From NCBI GenBank assembly GCA_900317215.1, contig ONFW01000227.1, positions 1 through 19,943 on the forward strand: a DNA stretch of 19,943 nucleotides, given 5' to 3'. The translations under genes were made by a program, and so were the position numbers. This stretch comes from an uncultured Eubacteriales bacterium (GTDB lineage Bacteria > Bacillota > Clostridia > Oscillospirales > Acutalibacteraceae). This document shows, piece after piece, positions 1 through 8,078 of the stretch (its first letter is position 1; each line of letters opens with the position of its first letter). The notes below the pieces were generated by a model. That model saw only the letters and a program-made list of their open reading frames with translations. It was not told where the DNA came from and made no database searches.

Positions 1-558
1 CATTACAGTTCCGAAATCCTCAGGTGCTGTGTATACCTCATAAACATCTGCGGATTCAGATGAGAAATCCTCAGCTCCCGCCTCAAGAGCGTCCTCCATT
101 AGCTTATCCTCGTCATTGTCCTCTTTTTCGATGACTAAAAGTCCCTTTTGTGTGAACATGAACGAGACACAGCCCTGTGTGCCGAGATTTCCGCCGTATT
201 TATCGAAAAAGTGACGGATATCTCCTGCCGTGCGGTTTCTGTTGTCGGTGAGAGTCTCAACGATAACAGCGATACCGCAGGGTCCGTATCCCTCATAGGT
301 GATAGACTCATAGTTGCTGCCGTCTGCGCTGCCCGCAGCCTTTTTGATAATACGCTCAATATTCTCGTTCGGAACATTGTTAGCCTTTGCCTTTGCTATG
401 CATTCACGGAGCTTTGAGTTTGAGGACGGGTCTGCTCCGCCTCCCTCTCTGACAGCCACGGCAAGCTCTCTGCCGATCTTTGTGAATACCTTTGCTCTTG
501 CGCCGTCGGTCTTTTCCTTTTTGCGCTTGATAGTACTCCATTTAGAATGTCCTGACAT
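1..558 (-). CDS. yebC: YebC/PmpR-family (TACO1-like) protein, 3' end cut by window
   Basis: This is a YebC/TACO1 family protein; the first 186 residues are in the window and the frame runs off the edge without a stop. Members are usually about 240 residues. The family was first described as DNA-binding transcriptional regulators (PmpR), and more recent work links it to translation of difficult sequences, so the exact role here is open. The N-terminus is diagnostic: MSGHSKWSTIKRKK at residues 1-14, followed by the conserved EGGGADPSSNSKL and NVPNENIERIIKKA segments and the ESITYEGYGPCGIAVIVE core strand. The ATG follows a strong AGGAGGAA site by about 8 bases. Only 32 bases separate it from the pyrG stop, with no terminator visible, so it is probably the last visible member of the car-pyrG operon. 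Family assignment is secure. Confidence 0.95.
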   Translation of the reverse strand, partial: MSGHSKWSTIKRKKEKTDGARAKVFTKIGRELAVAVREGGGADPSSNSKLRECIAKAKANNVPNENIERIIKKAAGSADGSNYESITYEGYGPCGIAVIVETLTDNRNRTAGDIRHFFDKYGGNLGTQGCVSFMFTQKGLLVIEKEDNDEDKLMEDALEAGAEDFSSESADVYEVYTAPEDFGTVM

Positions 559-590
559 CTCTTTATTCCTCCTGATACAGATATATTCTA

Positions 591-2207
591 TTAATCTCCG
601 GCCTTATGAAGGGTTCCAAGGCTCGCCTTCACAAATTCCCTGAAAAGCGGGTGTGCATGATTGGGACGGCTCTTGAACTCGGGGTGATACTGTACTCCGA
701 TGAAGAAGCGGTTTGTGGGTATCTCAACAGCCTCAACAAGCATTCCGTTGGGTGAAGTACCTGTGACCGCCATTCCTTTTTCCTCAAACAGTGAGCGGAA
801 CTCGTTGTTGAACTCATAGCGGTGACGGTGACGTTCCTTTATCTCCCCTACTCCATAGGCTTTGTCCATTATCGTATTCTTTTTTATCTTACACGGATAA
901 GCTCCGAGACGCATTGTGCCCCCCATATCCACAACGCCCCTCTGGTCGGGCATAAGGTCTATCACCTTATGCATACTCTCAGGTGCAAGCTCTCCCGAGT
1001 TTGCGTCCTTGAAGCCCAGAACATTCCTTGCAAATTCGATAACGGCAGTCTGCATTCCCAGACAAATACCGAGATACGGGATATCATGCTCTCTTGCATA
1101 TTTTGCGGCAATGATCTTGCCCTCAACACCCCTGTTTCCGAAGCCGCCGGGAACAAGTATGCCGTCTGCATTACCCAGAAGCTCGTCTACAGTATATTCC
1201 GTGATAAGCTCGGTGTCGACCCATTCTATCTCTACAAAGGCGCTGTTTTCATAACCAGCATGATGCAGCGCCTCCGCCACGGAAAGATAAGCGTCATGAA
1301 GCTGAACATACTTTCCGCAGAGGGCTATCCTGACCTCCTTGTCGCGGGAATTGATCCTGTCAAGCATCTCCTGCCATTCAGTCATATCGGGCTTGGGCGC
1401 ATCTATTTTCAACTCACGGCAAACAATATCGCTGAAATTAGCCTTTTCAAGCATAAGCGGTGCCTGATAGAGCACAGGGATAGTCATGTTCTCGATAACA
1501 CAGTCGGGCTTGACATTGCAGAACATGGCGATCTTTTTGAATATACTCGGGTCAAGAGGCTCATCGCAACGGAGCACCATTATATCGGGGTTGATGCCGA
1601 GGGATCTGAGCTCCTTTGCCGAATGCTGGGCGGGCTTGGACTTATGCTCCTCGCTGCCCTTAATGTATGGTACAAGACAGACATGGATAAACAGACTGTT
1701 CTCCCTGCCCACCTCTACAGACACCTGACGGATAGCCTCGAGAAAGGGCTGGCTTTCGATATCGCCGACGGTCCCGCCTATCTCGGTTATGACTATATCA
1801 GCATCGGAATCCTTGCCTACGGCGTAAATAAAGGATTTTATCTCATTCGTTATATGCGGTATAACCTGCACAGTCTCGCCAAGGTAGTCACCGTGGCGCT
1901 CCTTCTCGAGAACATTGGAGTATACCTTTCCTGTAGTCAGGTTTGAGAACTTGTTGAGGTTCTCGTCAATAAAGCGCTCATAGTGACCGAGATCGAGATC
2001 TGTCTCTGCACCGTCCTCTGTCACATATACCTCGCCATGCTGGTAAGGGCTCATTGTGCCGGGATCCACATTTATGTAAGGATCGAGCTTCTGTGAAGCC
2101 ACCTTGAGCCCTCTTGCCTTGAGAAGTCTGCCAAGAGATGCCGCAGTTATTCCCTTGCCGAGACCGGATACAACGCCGCCTGTCACAAAGATATACTTTG
2201 TCGTCAT
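591..2207 (-). CDS. pyrG: CTP synthase (glutamine-hydrolysing)
   Basis: PyrG converts UTP to CTP using ATP and glutamine, the last step of de novo pyrimidine nucleotide synthesis in the cytosol. At 538 residues it is full length. The N-terminal synthetase domain starts MTTKYIFVTGGVVSGLGKG with the P-loop around residues 10-20, followed by the KLDPYINVDPGTMSPYQHGEV segment. The C-terminal class I glutamine amidotransferase domain starts near residue 290 (GKYVQLHDAY) and carries the nucleophile in GICLGMQ (Cys near residue 381) and the HPEF of the catalytic His/Glu pair. The ATG overlaps the stop of the preceding carB-dapF gene in an ATGA arrangement, with GGAGAG about 8 bases upstream inside dapF, so translation is probably coupled. 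Because it is internal to an operon, the B. subtilis style reiterative-transcription attenuation at a pyrG promoter is not expected here. Confidence 0.98.
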   Translation of the reverse strand: MTTKYIFVTGGVVSGLGKGITAASLGRLLKARGLKVASQKLDPYINVDPGTMSPYQHGEVYVTEDGAETDLDLGHYERFIDENLNKFSNLTTGKVYSNVLEKERHGDYLGETVQVIPHITNEIKSFIYAVGKDSDADIVITEIGGTVGDIESQPFLEAIRQVSVEVGRENSLFIHVCLVPYIKGSEEHKSKPAQHSAKELRSLGINPDIMVLRCDEPLDPSIFKKIAMFCNVKPDCVIENMTIPVLYQAPLMLEKANFSDIVCRELKIDAPKPDMTEWQEMLDRINSRDKEVRIALCGKYVQLHDAYLSVAEALHHAGYENSAFVEIEWVDTELITEYTVDELLGNADGILVPGGFGNRGVEGKIIAAKYAREHDIPYLGICLGMQTAVIEFARNVLGFKDANSGELAPESMHKVIDLMPDQRGVVDMGGTMRLGAYPCKIKKNTIMDKAYGVGEIKERHRHRYEFNNEFRSLFEEKGMAVTGTSPNGMLVEAVEIPTNRFFIGVQYHPEFKSRPNHAHPLFREFVKASLGTLHKAGD

Positions 2208-5200
2208 AATTCGATCTCTCCTTCAAACACATTTTCGGCACGACCGGTGAGATATACGGTATCGTCAGTATACTTAATGATGAGGCTGCCGCCCTTAAGC
2301 TTGACGGTGATGGGCTCATTCTTGCGGCAAAGCCCGTTTTCGACTGCCGCCACTGCTACCGCACAGGCGCCTGTACCGCAAGCCCATGTTTCGCCGCTGC
2401 CTCTCTCCCATACACGCATCTCAATTGTATGATCGTCTATTACCTTAACAAATTCGGCATTCACTCTCTCAGGGAAAAGCTCACTGTTCTCAAAGAGCGG
2501 ACCTATCCTCTCAAGATCTATCTTGTCAACATTATTGCAGAAAACAACGCTGTGGGGATTGCCCATTGATACACAGGTGATGTTATATTTCTCTCCGCCA
2601 ATCATAACAGGCTCATTTATTACCTTCGGCTTGTTGATCGCAACAGGTATCTCGGACGAAGCAAGCACTGCCTTGCCCATGTCTACCCTGAGCACGTCTA
2701 CCTCGCCGTCATGACGATAAGCCTTGAGCGTCTTTATGCCGCTGAGAGTCTCTATCGTGACCTTATCTCCCTGCACCATGTTATGGTCAAAGAGGTATTT
2801 GCCCACACAGCGGATACCGTTGCCGCACATCTTGCCCTCGCTGCCGTCAAGGTTGAACATTCTCATCTTGGCGTCTGCAACATCAGAGGGGCAGATGAGG
2901 ATAACGCCGTCGCCGCCGATGCCGTAGCGTCTGTCTGCAAAGCGCACGCTGAGTCCCTCGGGATTGTTTATCTTCTGCTCGAAGCAGTTGAAATAGATGT
3001 AGTCGTTTCCGCAGCCCTGCATCTTGGTGAATCTGAGCTTCATCTTTGTTGTTCTCATATTGTTGATATCAACAAGCTCGGTGCTGTATTCGGAATACTT
3101 GCTCTTGAGCGAATCCGCAAGAGCGCTTGCTGTGTCTATGGAGGTGAGACAGGGGATATTTCTTTCAACCGTCTTTCTTCTTATCTTTACTGAATCGCGG
3201 GTCGGTATCCTGCCCTTTGAGGAGGTTGAGATAACATAGTTTATCTTGCCGCTCTCAATGAGGGTGAGAGTGTTTTCCTTGTCATTCTCGTGTATCTTAT
3301 CTACCTCAATAACGTCAAGTCCGTAATTTCTCAAGGTCCGAGCGGTACCCTTTGTTGCATAGAGGGTAAAGCCAAGCTCATTGTATTTCTTTGCAACATC
3401 GCCTATCTCGTTCTTGTCCGGGTTCCTTACAGTAATAAATACTCCGCCGTGCTTTTTCATCTTGTAGCCTGCGGCAATGAGTCCCTTGTAGAGAGCCTCC
3501 TCAAGCGTATTCGCAATTCCGAGCACCTCGCCGGTCGACTTCATCTCGGGACCGAGCTGATTATCGACATTTATGAGCTTTTCAAAGGAGAATACCGGCA
3601 CCTTTACTGCAACATAGGGAGAACGCCTGTAGAGTCCCGTGCCATAGCCCATATCCGCAAGCTTTTCACCGAGCATAGCCCTTGTTGCAAGGTCTACCAT
3701 AGGAACGCCTGTAACCTTGCTGATATAGGGAATAGTTCTTGACGAACGGGGGTTGACCTCAATGACGTAAAGCTTGTCTTCATAGATAAGATACTGTATA
3801 TTTACAAGACCCTGTGTTTTGAGTGAAACAGCAAGATTCTTTGATGTGGTAATGATATTCTGGGTCATCTCATCGCTGATGTTCCATGCGGGATATACCG
3901 CTATGGAGTCACCTGAGTGTATGCCTGCACGCTCAACGTGCTGCATTATACCGGGAATAAGAATATCCTCGCCATCGCAGATAGCATCGACCTCAAGCTC
4001 CGTGCCTGAGAGATACTTGTCTATGAGTATCGGATTCTCGATGTCCTGAGCAAGAATGATAGCCATGTATTCCTTTATATCAGCCTCGTTGAAGGCGATT
4101 ATCATATTCTGTCCGCCGAGAACATAGGACGGACGCATAAGCACCGGATAGCCTATCCTTTCGGCAACCTCAAGAGCCTCCTCAGTGGTCATTACCGTAA
4201 AGCCCTCAGGACGCTTTACGTTATGCTGTTCAAGAAGCTCGTCAAAGCGTTCTCTGTCCTCAGCCATATCTATGCTGTCGGCGGAGGTTCCTAAAATATT
4301 TACTCCGCTCTCACTGAGGAACTTTGTCAGCTTGATAGCGGTCTGTCCGCCAAAGGCCACAACGACGCCGTAGGGCTTCTCGGTCTTGATTATGCCCATT
4401 ACGTCCTCATTTGTGAGAGGCTCAAAGTAAAGCCTGTCTGCAGTGTCGAAATCGGTGGACACCGTCTCGGGGTTATTGTTAACTATAACTACATCGAAGC
4501 CCGCCTTTTTGAGAGCCCATACACAGTGTACCGACGCATAGTCGAACTCTATGCCCTGACCGATGCGGATAGGACCAGAGCCAAATACGATAATGGTCTG
4601 GTTATTCGAGTTTTTCTCCTTTATAAAGCTGTCAGCCTCGTTGTCACTGTCAAATGTAGAATAGAAGTAGGGAGTCTCGGCGGCAAACTCTGCGGCGCAG
4701 GTATCGACCATTTTATATACGGGTACCATTGGCTCCTTTATTTTCTGTCCCGAAAGCTTTTCGATAGTTCTGTCAAGGAAGCCCATGAGCTTAGCCTTGC
4801 GGTAAAGCTCATCTGTAAGCTCCTCTTCCTTAAGAGCGTTCTCGCATTTCACAAGGTTAAGGAACTTATAAAGGAACCACTCGTCTATCATTGTGATAGC
4901 ATGGATCTCGTCAACACTTATGCCCTTTTTAAGAGCCTCATATACGCAGAATATCCTTTCGTCATCGCATACGCTGAGTCTTTCATGCAGCTCCTCAATG
5001 CTCATCGCCTCAAACTTTGGTGATGACAGTGTATCGTGGCGTATCTCCGCTCCTCTGACCGCCTTCATCATAGCCTGCTCAAAGGAGGTAGCTATGGACA
5101 TTACCTCGCCCGTAGCCTTCATCTGGGTACCGAGAGTCCTCTTTGCATATACGAATTTATCGAAGGGCCACTTCGGGAACTTTACTACGACATAGTCGAT

Positions 5201-6247
5201 AGCAGGCTCAAAGCAGGCGTATGTACTGCCTGTTACCGCATTCTTTATCTCGTTGAGGGTATAGCCTATCGCAAGCTTTGCTGCGACCTTTGCTATGGGG
5301 TAGCCTGTCGCCTTTGAAGCAAGCGCCGAGGAACGTGATACACGGGGATTTACCTCGATAACGGCGTATTTGAAGCTCTCCGGCTCAAGAGCAAACTGAA
5401 CATTGCAGCCGCCGTCCACTCCAAGAGCATGAACTATGCTGAGAGCTGCCGAACGGAGCATCTGATATTCCTTGTCTGCAAGGGTAACGGCAGGGGCTAT
5501 AACTATGCTGTCGCCCGTATGAACGCCTACGGGATCCACATTCTCCATGGAGCAGACAGTTATCGCATTGCCCATTCTGTCGCGCACCACCTCGAACTCT
5601 ATCTCCTTCCAGCCTGCGATACACTTTTCAACAAGCACCTGTGTTATAGGTGAAAGAGCAAGTCCGTTTGAGGTTATCTCTCTTAGCTCATCCTCATTGT
5701 TTACAATGCCGCCGCCTGTACCGCCAAGGGTAAAAGCAGGACGGATTATTACGGGATAGCCTATCTCATTTGCAAACTCTATTGCAGATGGAACGTCGTT
5801 TACCACTGTGGAGGGGATGCAGGGCTGACCAATGGACTCCATGGTGTCCTTGAACATCTGTCTGTCCTCAGCCTTGTCTATGGTTTCAGGGTTTGCCCCT
5901 AAAAGCTTTACGTTATGCTTTTTCAGGAAGCCCTCCTTTGCAAGCTGCATAGAAAGCGTAAGCCCTGTCTGTCCGCCGAGGGTGGAAAGGAGTGAATCAG
6001 GCTGTTCCTTCTTTATGATCCTTTTAACGGTCTCAAGGGTAAGAGGCTCAATATACACCTTATCAGCCATAGCCTTGTCGGTCATTATGGTAGCGGGGTT
6101 TGAATTTACAAGGATTACCTCAAGCCCCTCCTCTTTAAGTGCACGGCACGCCTGTGTGCCTGCATAGTCGAACTCGGCAGCCTGTCCAATGACGATAGGA
6201 CCCGAGCCTATTACAAGAACTCTTTTTAAACTTTTATCCTTAGGCAT
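2204..6247 (-). CDS. carB-dapF: Fusion: carbamoyl-phosphate synthase large subunit (CarB) + diaminopimelate epimerase (DapF)
   Basis: One uninterrupted 1347-residue frame holds two complete enzymes. Residues 1 to about 1068 are CarB: two ATP-grasp halves (starts KRVLVIGSGPIVIGQAAEFD and IIVFGSGPIRIGQGIEFD; GGTGGGIVNN and GGQNMII loops) and a C-terminal MGS-like allosteric domain (KGTARTLRNYG near residue 1000). CarB normally ends at this length. Residues 1069-1347 are a full DapF starting MKLRFTKMQGCGNDYIYF, with both catalytic cysteines, in MCGNGIRC (near 1140) and WACGTGAC (near 1290). CarB makes carbamoyl phosphate for pyrimidines and arginine; DapF turns LL- into meso-diaminopimelate. The ATG at 3043 that would start a separate dapF has no Shine-Dalgarno in front of it (the preceding bases are AACAACAAAG), which supports one polypeptide. 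The CarB start overlaps the carA end by 8 bases (ATGCCTAA). A lost stop codon through sequencing or assembly error is the main alternative. Confidence 0.93.
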   Translation of the reverse strand: MPKDKSLKRVLVIGSGPIVIGQAAEFDYAGTQACRALKEEGLEVILVNSNPATIMTDKAMADKVYIEPLTLETVKRIIKKEQPDSLLSTLGGQTGLTLSMQLAKEGFLKKHNVKLLGANPETIDKAEDRQMFKDTMESIGQPCIPSTVVNDVPSAIEFANEIGYPVIIRPAFTLGGTGGGIVNNEDELREITSNGLALSPITQVLVEKCIAGWKEIEFEVVRDRMGNAITVCSMENVDPVGVHTGDSIVIAPAVTLADKEYQMLRSAALSIVHALGVDGGCNVQFALEPESFKYAVIEVNPRVSRSSALASKATGYPIAKVAAKLAIGYTLNEIKNAVTGSTYACFEPAIDYVVVKFPKWPFDKFVYAKRTLGTQMKATGEVMSIATSFEQAMMKAVRGAEIRHDTLSSPKFEAMSIEELHERLSVCDDERIFCVYEALKKGISVDEIHAITMIDEWFLYKFLNLVKCENALKEEELTDELYRKAKLMGFLDRTIEKLSGQKIKEPMVPVYKMVDTCAAEFAAETPYFYSTFDSDNEADSFIKEKNSNNQTIIVFGSGPIRIGQGIEFDYASVHCVWALKKAGFDVVIVNNNPETVSTDFDTADRLYFEPLTNEDVMGIIKTEKPYGVVVAFGGQTAIKLTKFLSESGVNILGTSADSIDMAEDRERFDELLEQHNVKRPEGFTVMTTEEALEVAERIGYPVLMRPSYVLGGQNMIIAFNEADIKEYMAIILAQDIENPILIDKYLSGTELEVDAICDGEDILIPGIMQHVERAGIHSGDSIAVYPAWNISDEMTQNIITTSKNLAVSLKTQGLVNIQYLIYEDKLYVIEVNPRSSRTIPYISKVTGVPMVDLATRAMLGEKLADMGYGTGLYRRSPYVAVKVPVFSFEKLINVDNQLGPEMKSTGEVLGIANTLEEALYKGLIAAGYKMKKHGGVFITVRNPDKNEIGDVAKKYNELGFTLYATKGTARTLRNYGLDVIEVDKIHENDKENTLTLIESGKINYVISTSSKGRIPTRDSVKIRRKTVERNIPCLTSIDTASALADSLKSKYSEYSTELVDINNMRTTKMKLRFTKMQGCGNDYIYFNCFEQKINNPEGLSVRFADRRYGIGGDGVILICPSDVADAKMRMFNLDGSEGKMCGNGIRCVGKYLFDHNMVQGDKVTIETLSGIKTLKAYRHDGEVDVLRVDMGKAVLASSEIPVAINKPKVINEPVMIGGEKYNITCVSMGNPHSVVFCNNVDKIDLERIGPLFENSELFPERVNAEFVKVIDDHTIEMRVWERGSGETWACGTGACAVAVAAVENGLCRKNEPITVKLKGGSLIIKYTDDTVYLTGRAENVFEGEIEL

Positions 6248-7325
6248 TGTTCTTTCCCTCCTGAATCATTTCAATGAATTTATCGAAAAGGAACCCTGTA
6301 TCGAGCGGACCAGCGCACGCTTCGGGGTGGAACTGCACGGTGAAGGCAGGCATATCGGTATAGGTAACGCCCTCACAGGTGCCGTCGTTAGCGTTGATAA
6401 AGCTTGCATAGGCATTCTCCGGAAGACAGTCTGTAAGCACCGCATAGCCGTGATTCTGGCTGGTTATATATACTCTGCCCGTCTTTGTGTCGGTCGCGGG
6501 CTGATTCTCGCCTCTGTGACCGTACTTGAGCTTTTGGGTTTTTGCTCCCTGTGCAACAGCAAAAAGCTGATGTCCGAGACATATACCGAAGGTAGGTATC
6601 TTCTCCCTGCTGAGTATCCTGAGCTGCTCTATGATCTCGGGATTATCCTGCGGGTCTCCAGGGCCGTTGCTGAGCATGATCCCGTCCGGCGCCATAGCCT
6701 TTATCTCCTCAGCTGTCGTATACGCGGGTACTATTGTAACATTGCAGTCTCTCTTTAAAAGCTCGCGGCAGATATTGCGCTTGGTGCCGAAATCCATAAG
6801 GACTACATTGTATTTGCCGTTTTCGGCATTGTGCTGCTCGGGCTTGTCTATTGTAACAGCCTTCACCGCCCCTGTGATCCTGAAAGCTTTAAGCGCTTCA
6901 GCCTCAGAGGGCTCAGGTCTTGTATATGTGAGTCTGGCATTCATTACACCATACTCTCTCACCGTCTTTGTCAGGCGGCGGGTGTCTATCCCGAAGATAC
7001 CGGGTATGCCGTTATCCTTCAGGTAATCGTTTATATTCCCCTCGCTGCGGAAATTGGAGGGCTGCTCGCACCATTCTCTTACAACATAAGCACTGAGAAA
7101 GGGCTTCCTGCTTTCGGCATCGGAAAGATTGATCCCGTAATCACCGATGAGCGGGAAAGTCTGACATACGATCTGTCCATAGAAGCTCGGGTCTGTGAGC
7201 GCTTCAAGGTAGCCGGACATAGCAGTTGTGAAAACAAGCTCGCCGACGGTATCTTTTTCTGCGCCAAAGGCACGACCCTCATACACATCTCCATTCTCCA
7301 AAATTAGATAGGCTTTTTTCTCCAT
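6240..7325 (-). CDS. carA: Carbamoyl-phosphate synthase small (glutaminase) subunit
   Basis: CarA hydrolyses glutamine and channels ammonia to CarB in the cytosolic carbamoyl phosphate synthase. At 361 residues it has the usual length. The N-terminal CarA domain (residues 1 to about 150) contains the family segments TTAMSGYLEALTDPSF, IGDYGIN and GIFGIDTRRLT. The C-terminal class I amidotransferase domain begins near residue 173 (YNVVLMDFGTKRNI) and has LSNGPGDPQ, the nucleophilic Cys in FGICLGHQLFA (near residue 248) and the HPEA catalytic pair near the end. The ATG is preceded by AAAGGA at good spacing. It overlaps carB by 8 bases, so equimolar coupled synthesis is likely. A 106-base gap separates it from the ANTAR gene; I found neither a convincing terminator nor a strong promoter there, so read-through from the glnA-like/ANTAR unit is possible. 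Confidence 0.97.
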   Translation of the reverse strand: MEKKAYLILENGDVYEGRAFGAEKDTVGELVFTTAMSGYLEALTDPSFYGQIVCQTFPLIGDYGINLSDAESRKPFLSAYVVREWCEQPSNFRSEGNINDYLKDNGIPGIFGIDTRRLTKTVREYGVMNARLTYTRPEPSEAEALKAFRITGAVKAVTIDKPEQHNAENGKYNVVLMDFGTKRNICRELLKRDCNVTIVPAYTTAEEIKAMAPDGIMLSNGPGDPQDNPEIIEQLRILSREKIPTFGICLGHQLFAVAQGAKTQKLKYGHRGENQPATDTKTGRVYITSQNHGYAVLTDCLPENAYASFINANDGTCEGVTYTDMPAFTVQFHPEACAGPLDTGFLFDKFIEMIQEGKNNA

Positions 7326-7431
7326 TTTTACCGATCCTTTCCGCTTTTCGTTTTTTATCTATGCCTTAAGGAGCTTTGTCCGGTAATTGCTTATCAACGG
7401 CGCTCAGCCCCGACACAAATGCATATCTGAC

Positions 7432-8001
7432 CTAATTTTCATAGGTACTGAGCAGACGCTTGGCCACCTCCGCCTTTGTTATGCGAAGATCCATTGCCTG
7501 CTTTTCAAGGTATTTATGAGCCTGAGACTCGGACATCGAAAGATACTTTATCAGAACAGCCTTTGCACGGCTTATCGTTCTGTCATCGTCTATCTTTCTC
7601 AGAAGTCTGGTATTCTCCACCTGTATTCCTCTCATGCGGCAGGTGACTGCGTTCATCAGCCTGAGCGCCTTTCGGAACAGAGCCCTGCTCACCGGCTTTG
7701 CTATCACAAAAACACCGTATGAGCACACCTTTTCCTCAACTGCCGCCTCAAGCTCGCTTTTAACGAACATAATGACGCCCGAGCCGGTATTTCTTGCCGT
7801 TTCACAGGCAAGCTCGTCTGCGGGGACATCATGCAGGGGAGCGTTTATAAAAACGATGTCGTAGTCTTTTGAGGTCATGAGTCTGCGTGCCTCTGCGGCG
7901 CTGAACGTGCAGTCCTTTTCGGAATAGTTTTCAGAACCGATAAGCTCCGCAACTCTTTCCGCACCCTGTTCTGTTGCTGATACTATCAGTATCTTCTCCA
8001 C
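7432..8001 (-). CDS. ANTAR-domain antiterminator with degenerate receiver (NitR-like)
   Basis: This 189-residue protein pairs an N-terminal response-regulator-like domain (about 1-115), a coiled linker (about 118-140) and a C-terminal ANTAR domain (about 140-186: SRAKAVLIKYL, MSESQAHKYLEKQAMD, TKAEVAKRLL). ANTAR proteins bind paired RNA hairpins in leaders and prevent transcription termination, commonly in nitrogen or ethanolamine genes. The receiver is unusual: it starts ILIVSATE where active receivers have an acidic pair, and the phosphoacceptor strand reads DIVFINAPL with Asn in place of Asp, so aspartyl phosphorylation is unlikely. The conserved Lys of FVIAKPVSR near residue 100 is kept. 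The gene lies directly behind a glutamine synthetase homologue, as nitR lies behind glnA in solvent-producing clostridia. The start is GTG at 8001 with AAGGGTG about 10 bases upstream; that choice is moderately sure. Confidence 0.88.
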   Translation of the reverse strand: MEKILIVSATEQGAERVAELIGSENYSEKDCTFSAAEARRLMTSKDYDIVFINAPLHDVPADELACETARNTGSGVIMFVKSELEAAVEEKVCSYGVFVIAKPVSRALFRKALRLMNAVTCRMRGIQVENTRLLRKIDDDRTISRAKAVLIKYLSMSESQAHKYLEKQAMDLRITKAEVAKRLLSTYEN

Positions 8002-8022
8002 AAGTACGACACCCTTCTTATT

Positions 8023-8051
8023 ATTTTACAAAAAAACTGTCTCTCAATCAA
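8023..8051 (-). promoter_or_regulatory. Putative sigma-A promoter for the ANTAR gene
   Basis: On the minus strand TTGATT (8051-8046) and TAAAAT (8028-8023) are separated by exactly 17 bases, lying between the end of the glnA-like gene and the GTG of the ANTAR gene. Matches to the sigma-A consensus are 4/6 and 5/6. Transcription would start about 15 bases before the ribosome binding site, so the regulator could be made independently of glnA. No clear terminator separates the two genes, so co-transcription is also possible. Confidence 0.5.
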
Positions 8052-8078
8052 GTATAACACCGTTTTTTTTAGTATTTT

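Noticed and set aside
822..1946. 374-codon open frame on the plus strand opposite pyrG
   Set aside because: It lies wholly antisense to a certain pyrG gene, has no recognisable domain, is Leu/His/Tyr-rich in the manner of reverse-strand shadows, and lacks a good ribosome binding site.
3030..3080. CarB-DapF joined by sequencing error
   Set aside because: Not excluded but disfavoured: both halves are complete, the junction adds no foreign residues, and no ribosome binding site for a separate dapF remains. Kept as a stated alternative.
7326..7431. PyrR-type attenuator or promoter before carA
   Set aside because: I found no terminator hairpin with U-tract, and only weak -35/-10 matches at poor spacing (TTACCG, 19 bases, TAGATA). 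A CCTTAAGG palindrome is present but unassigned.
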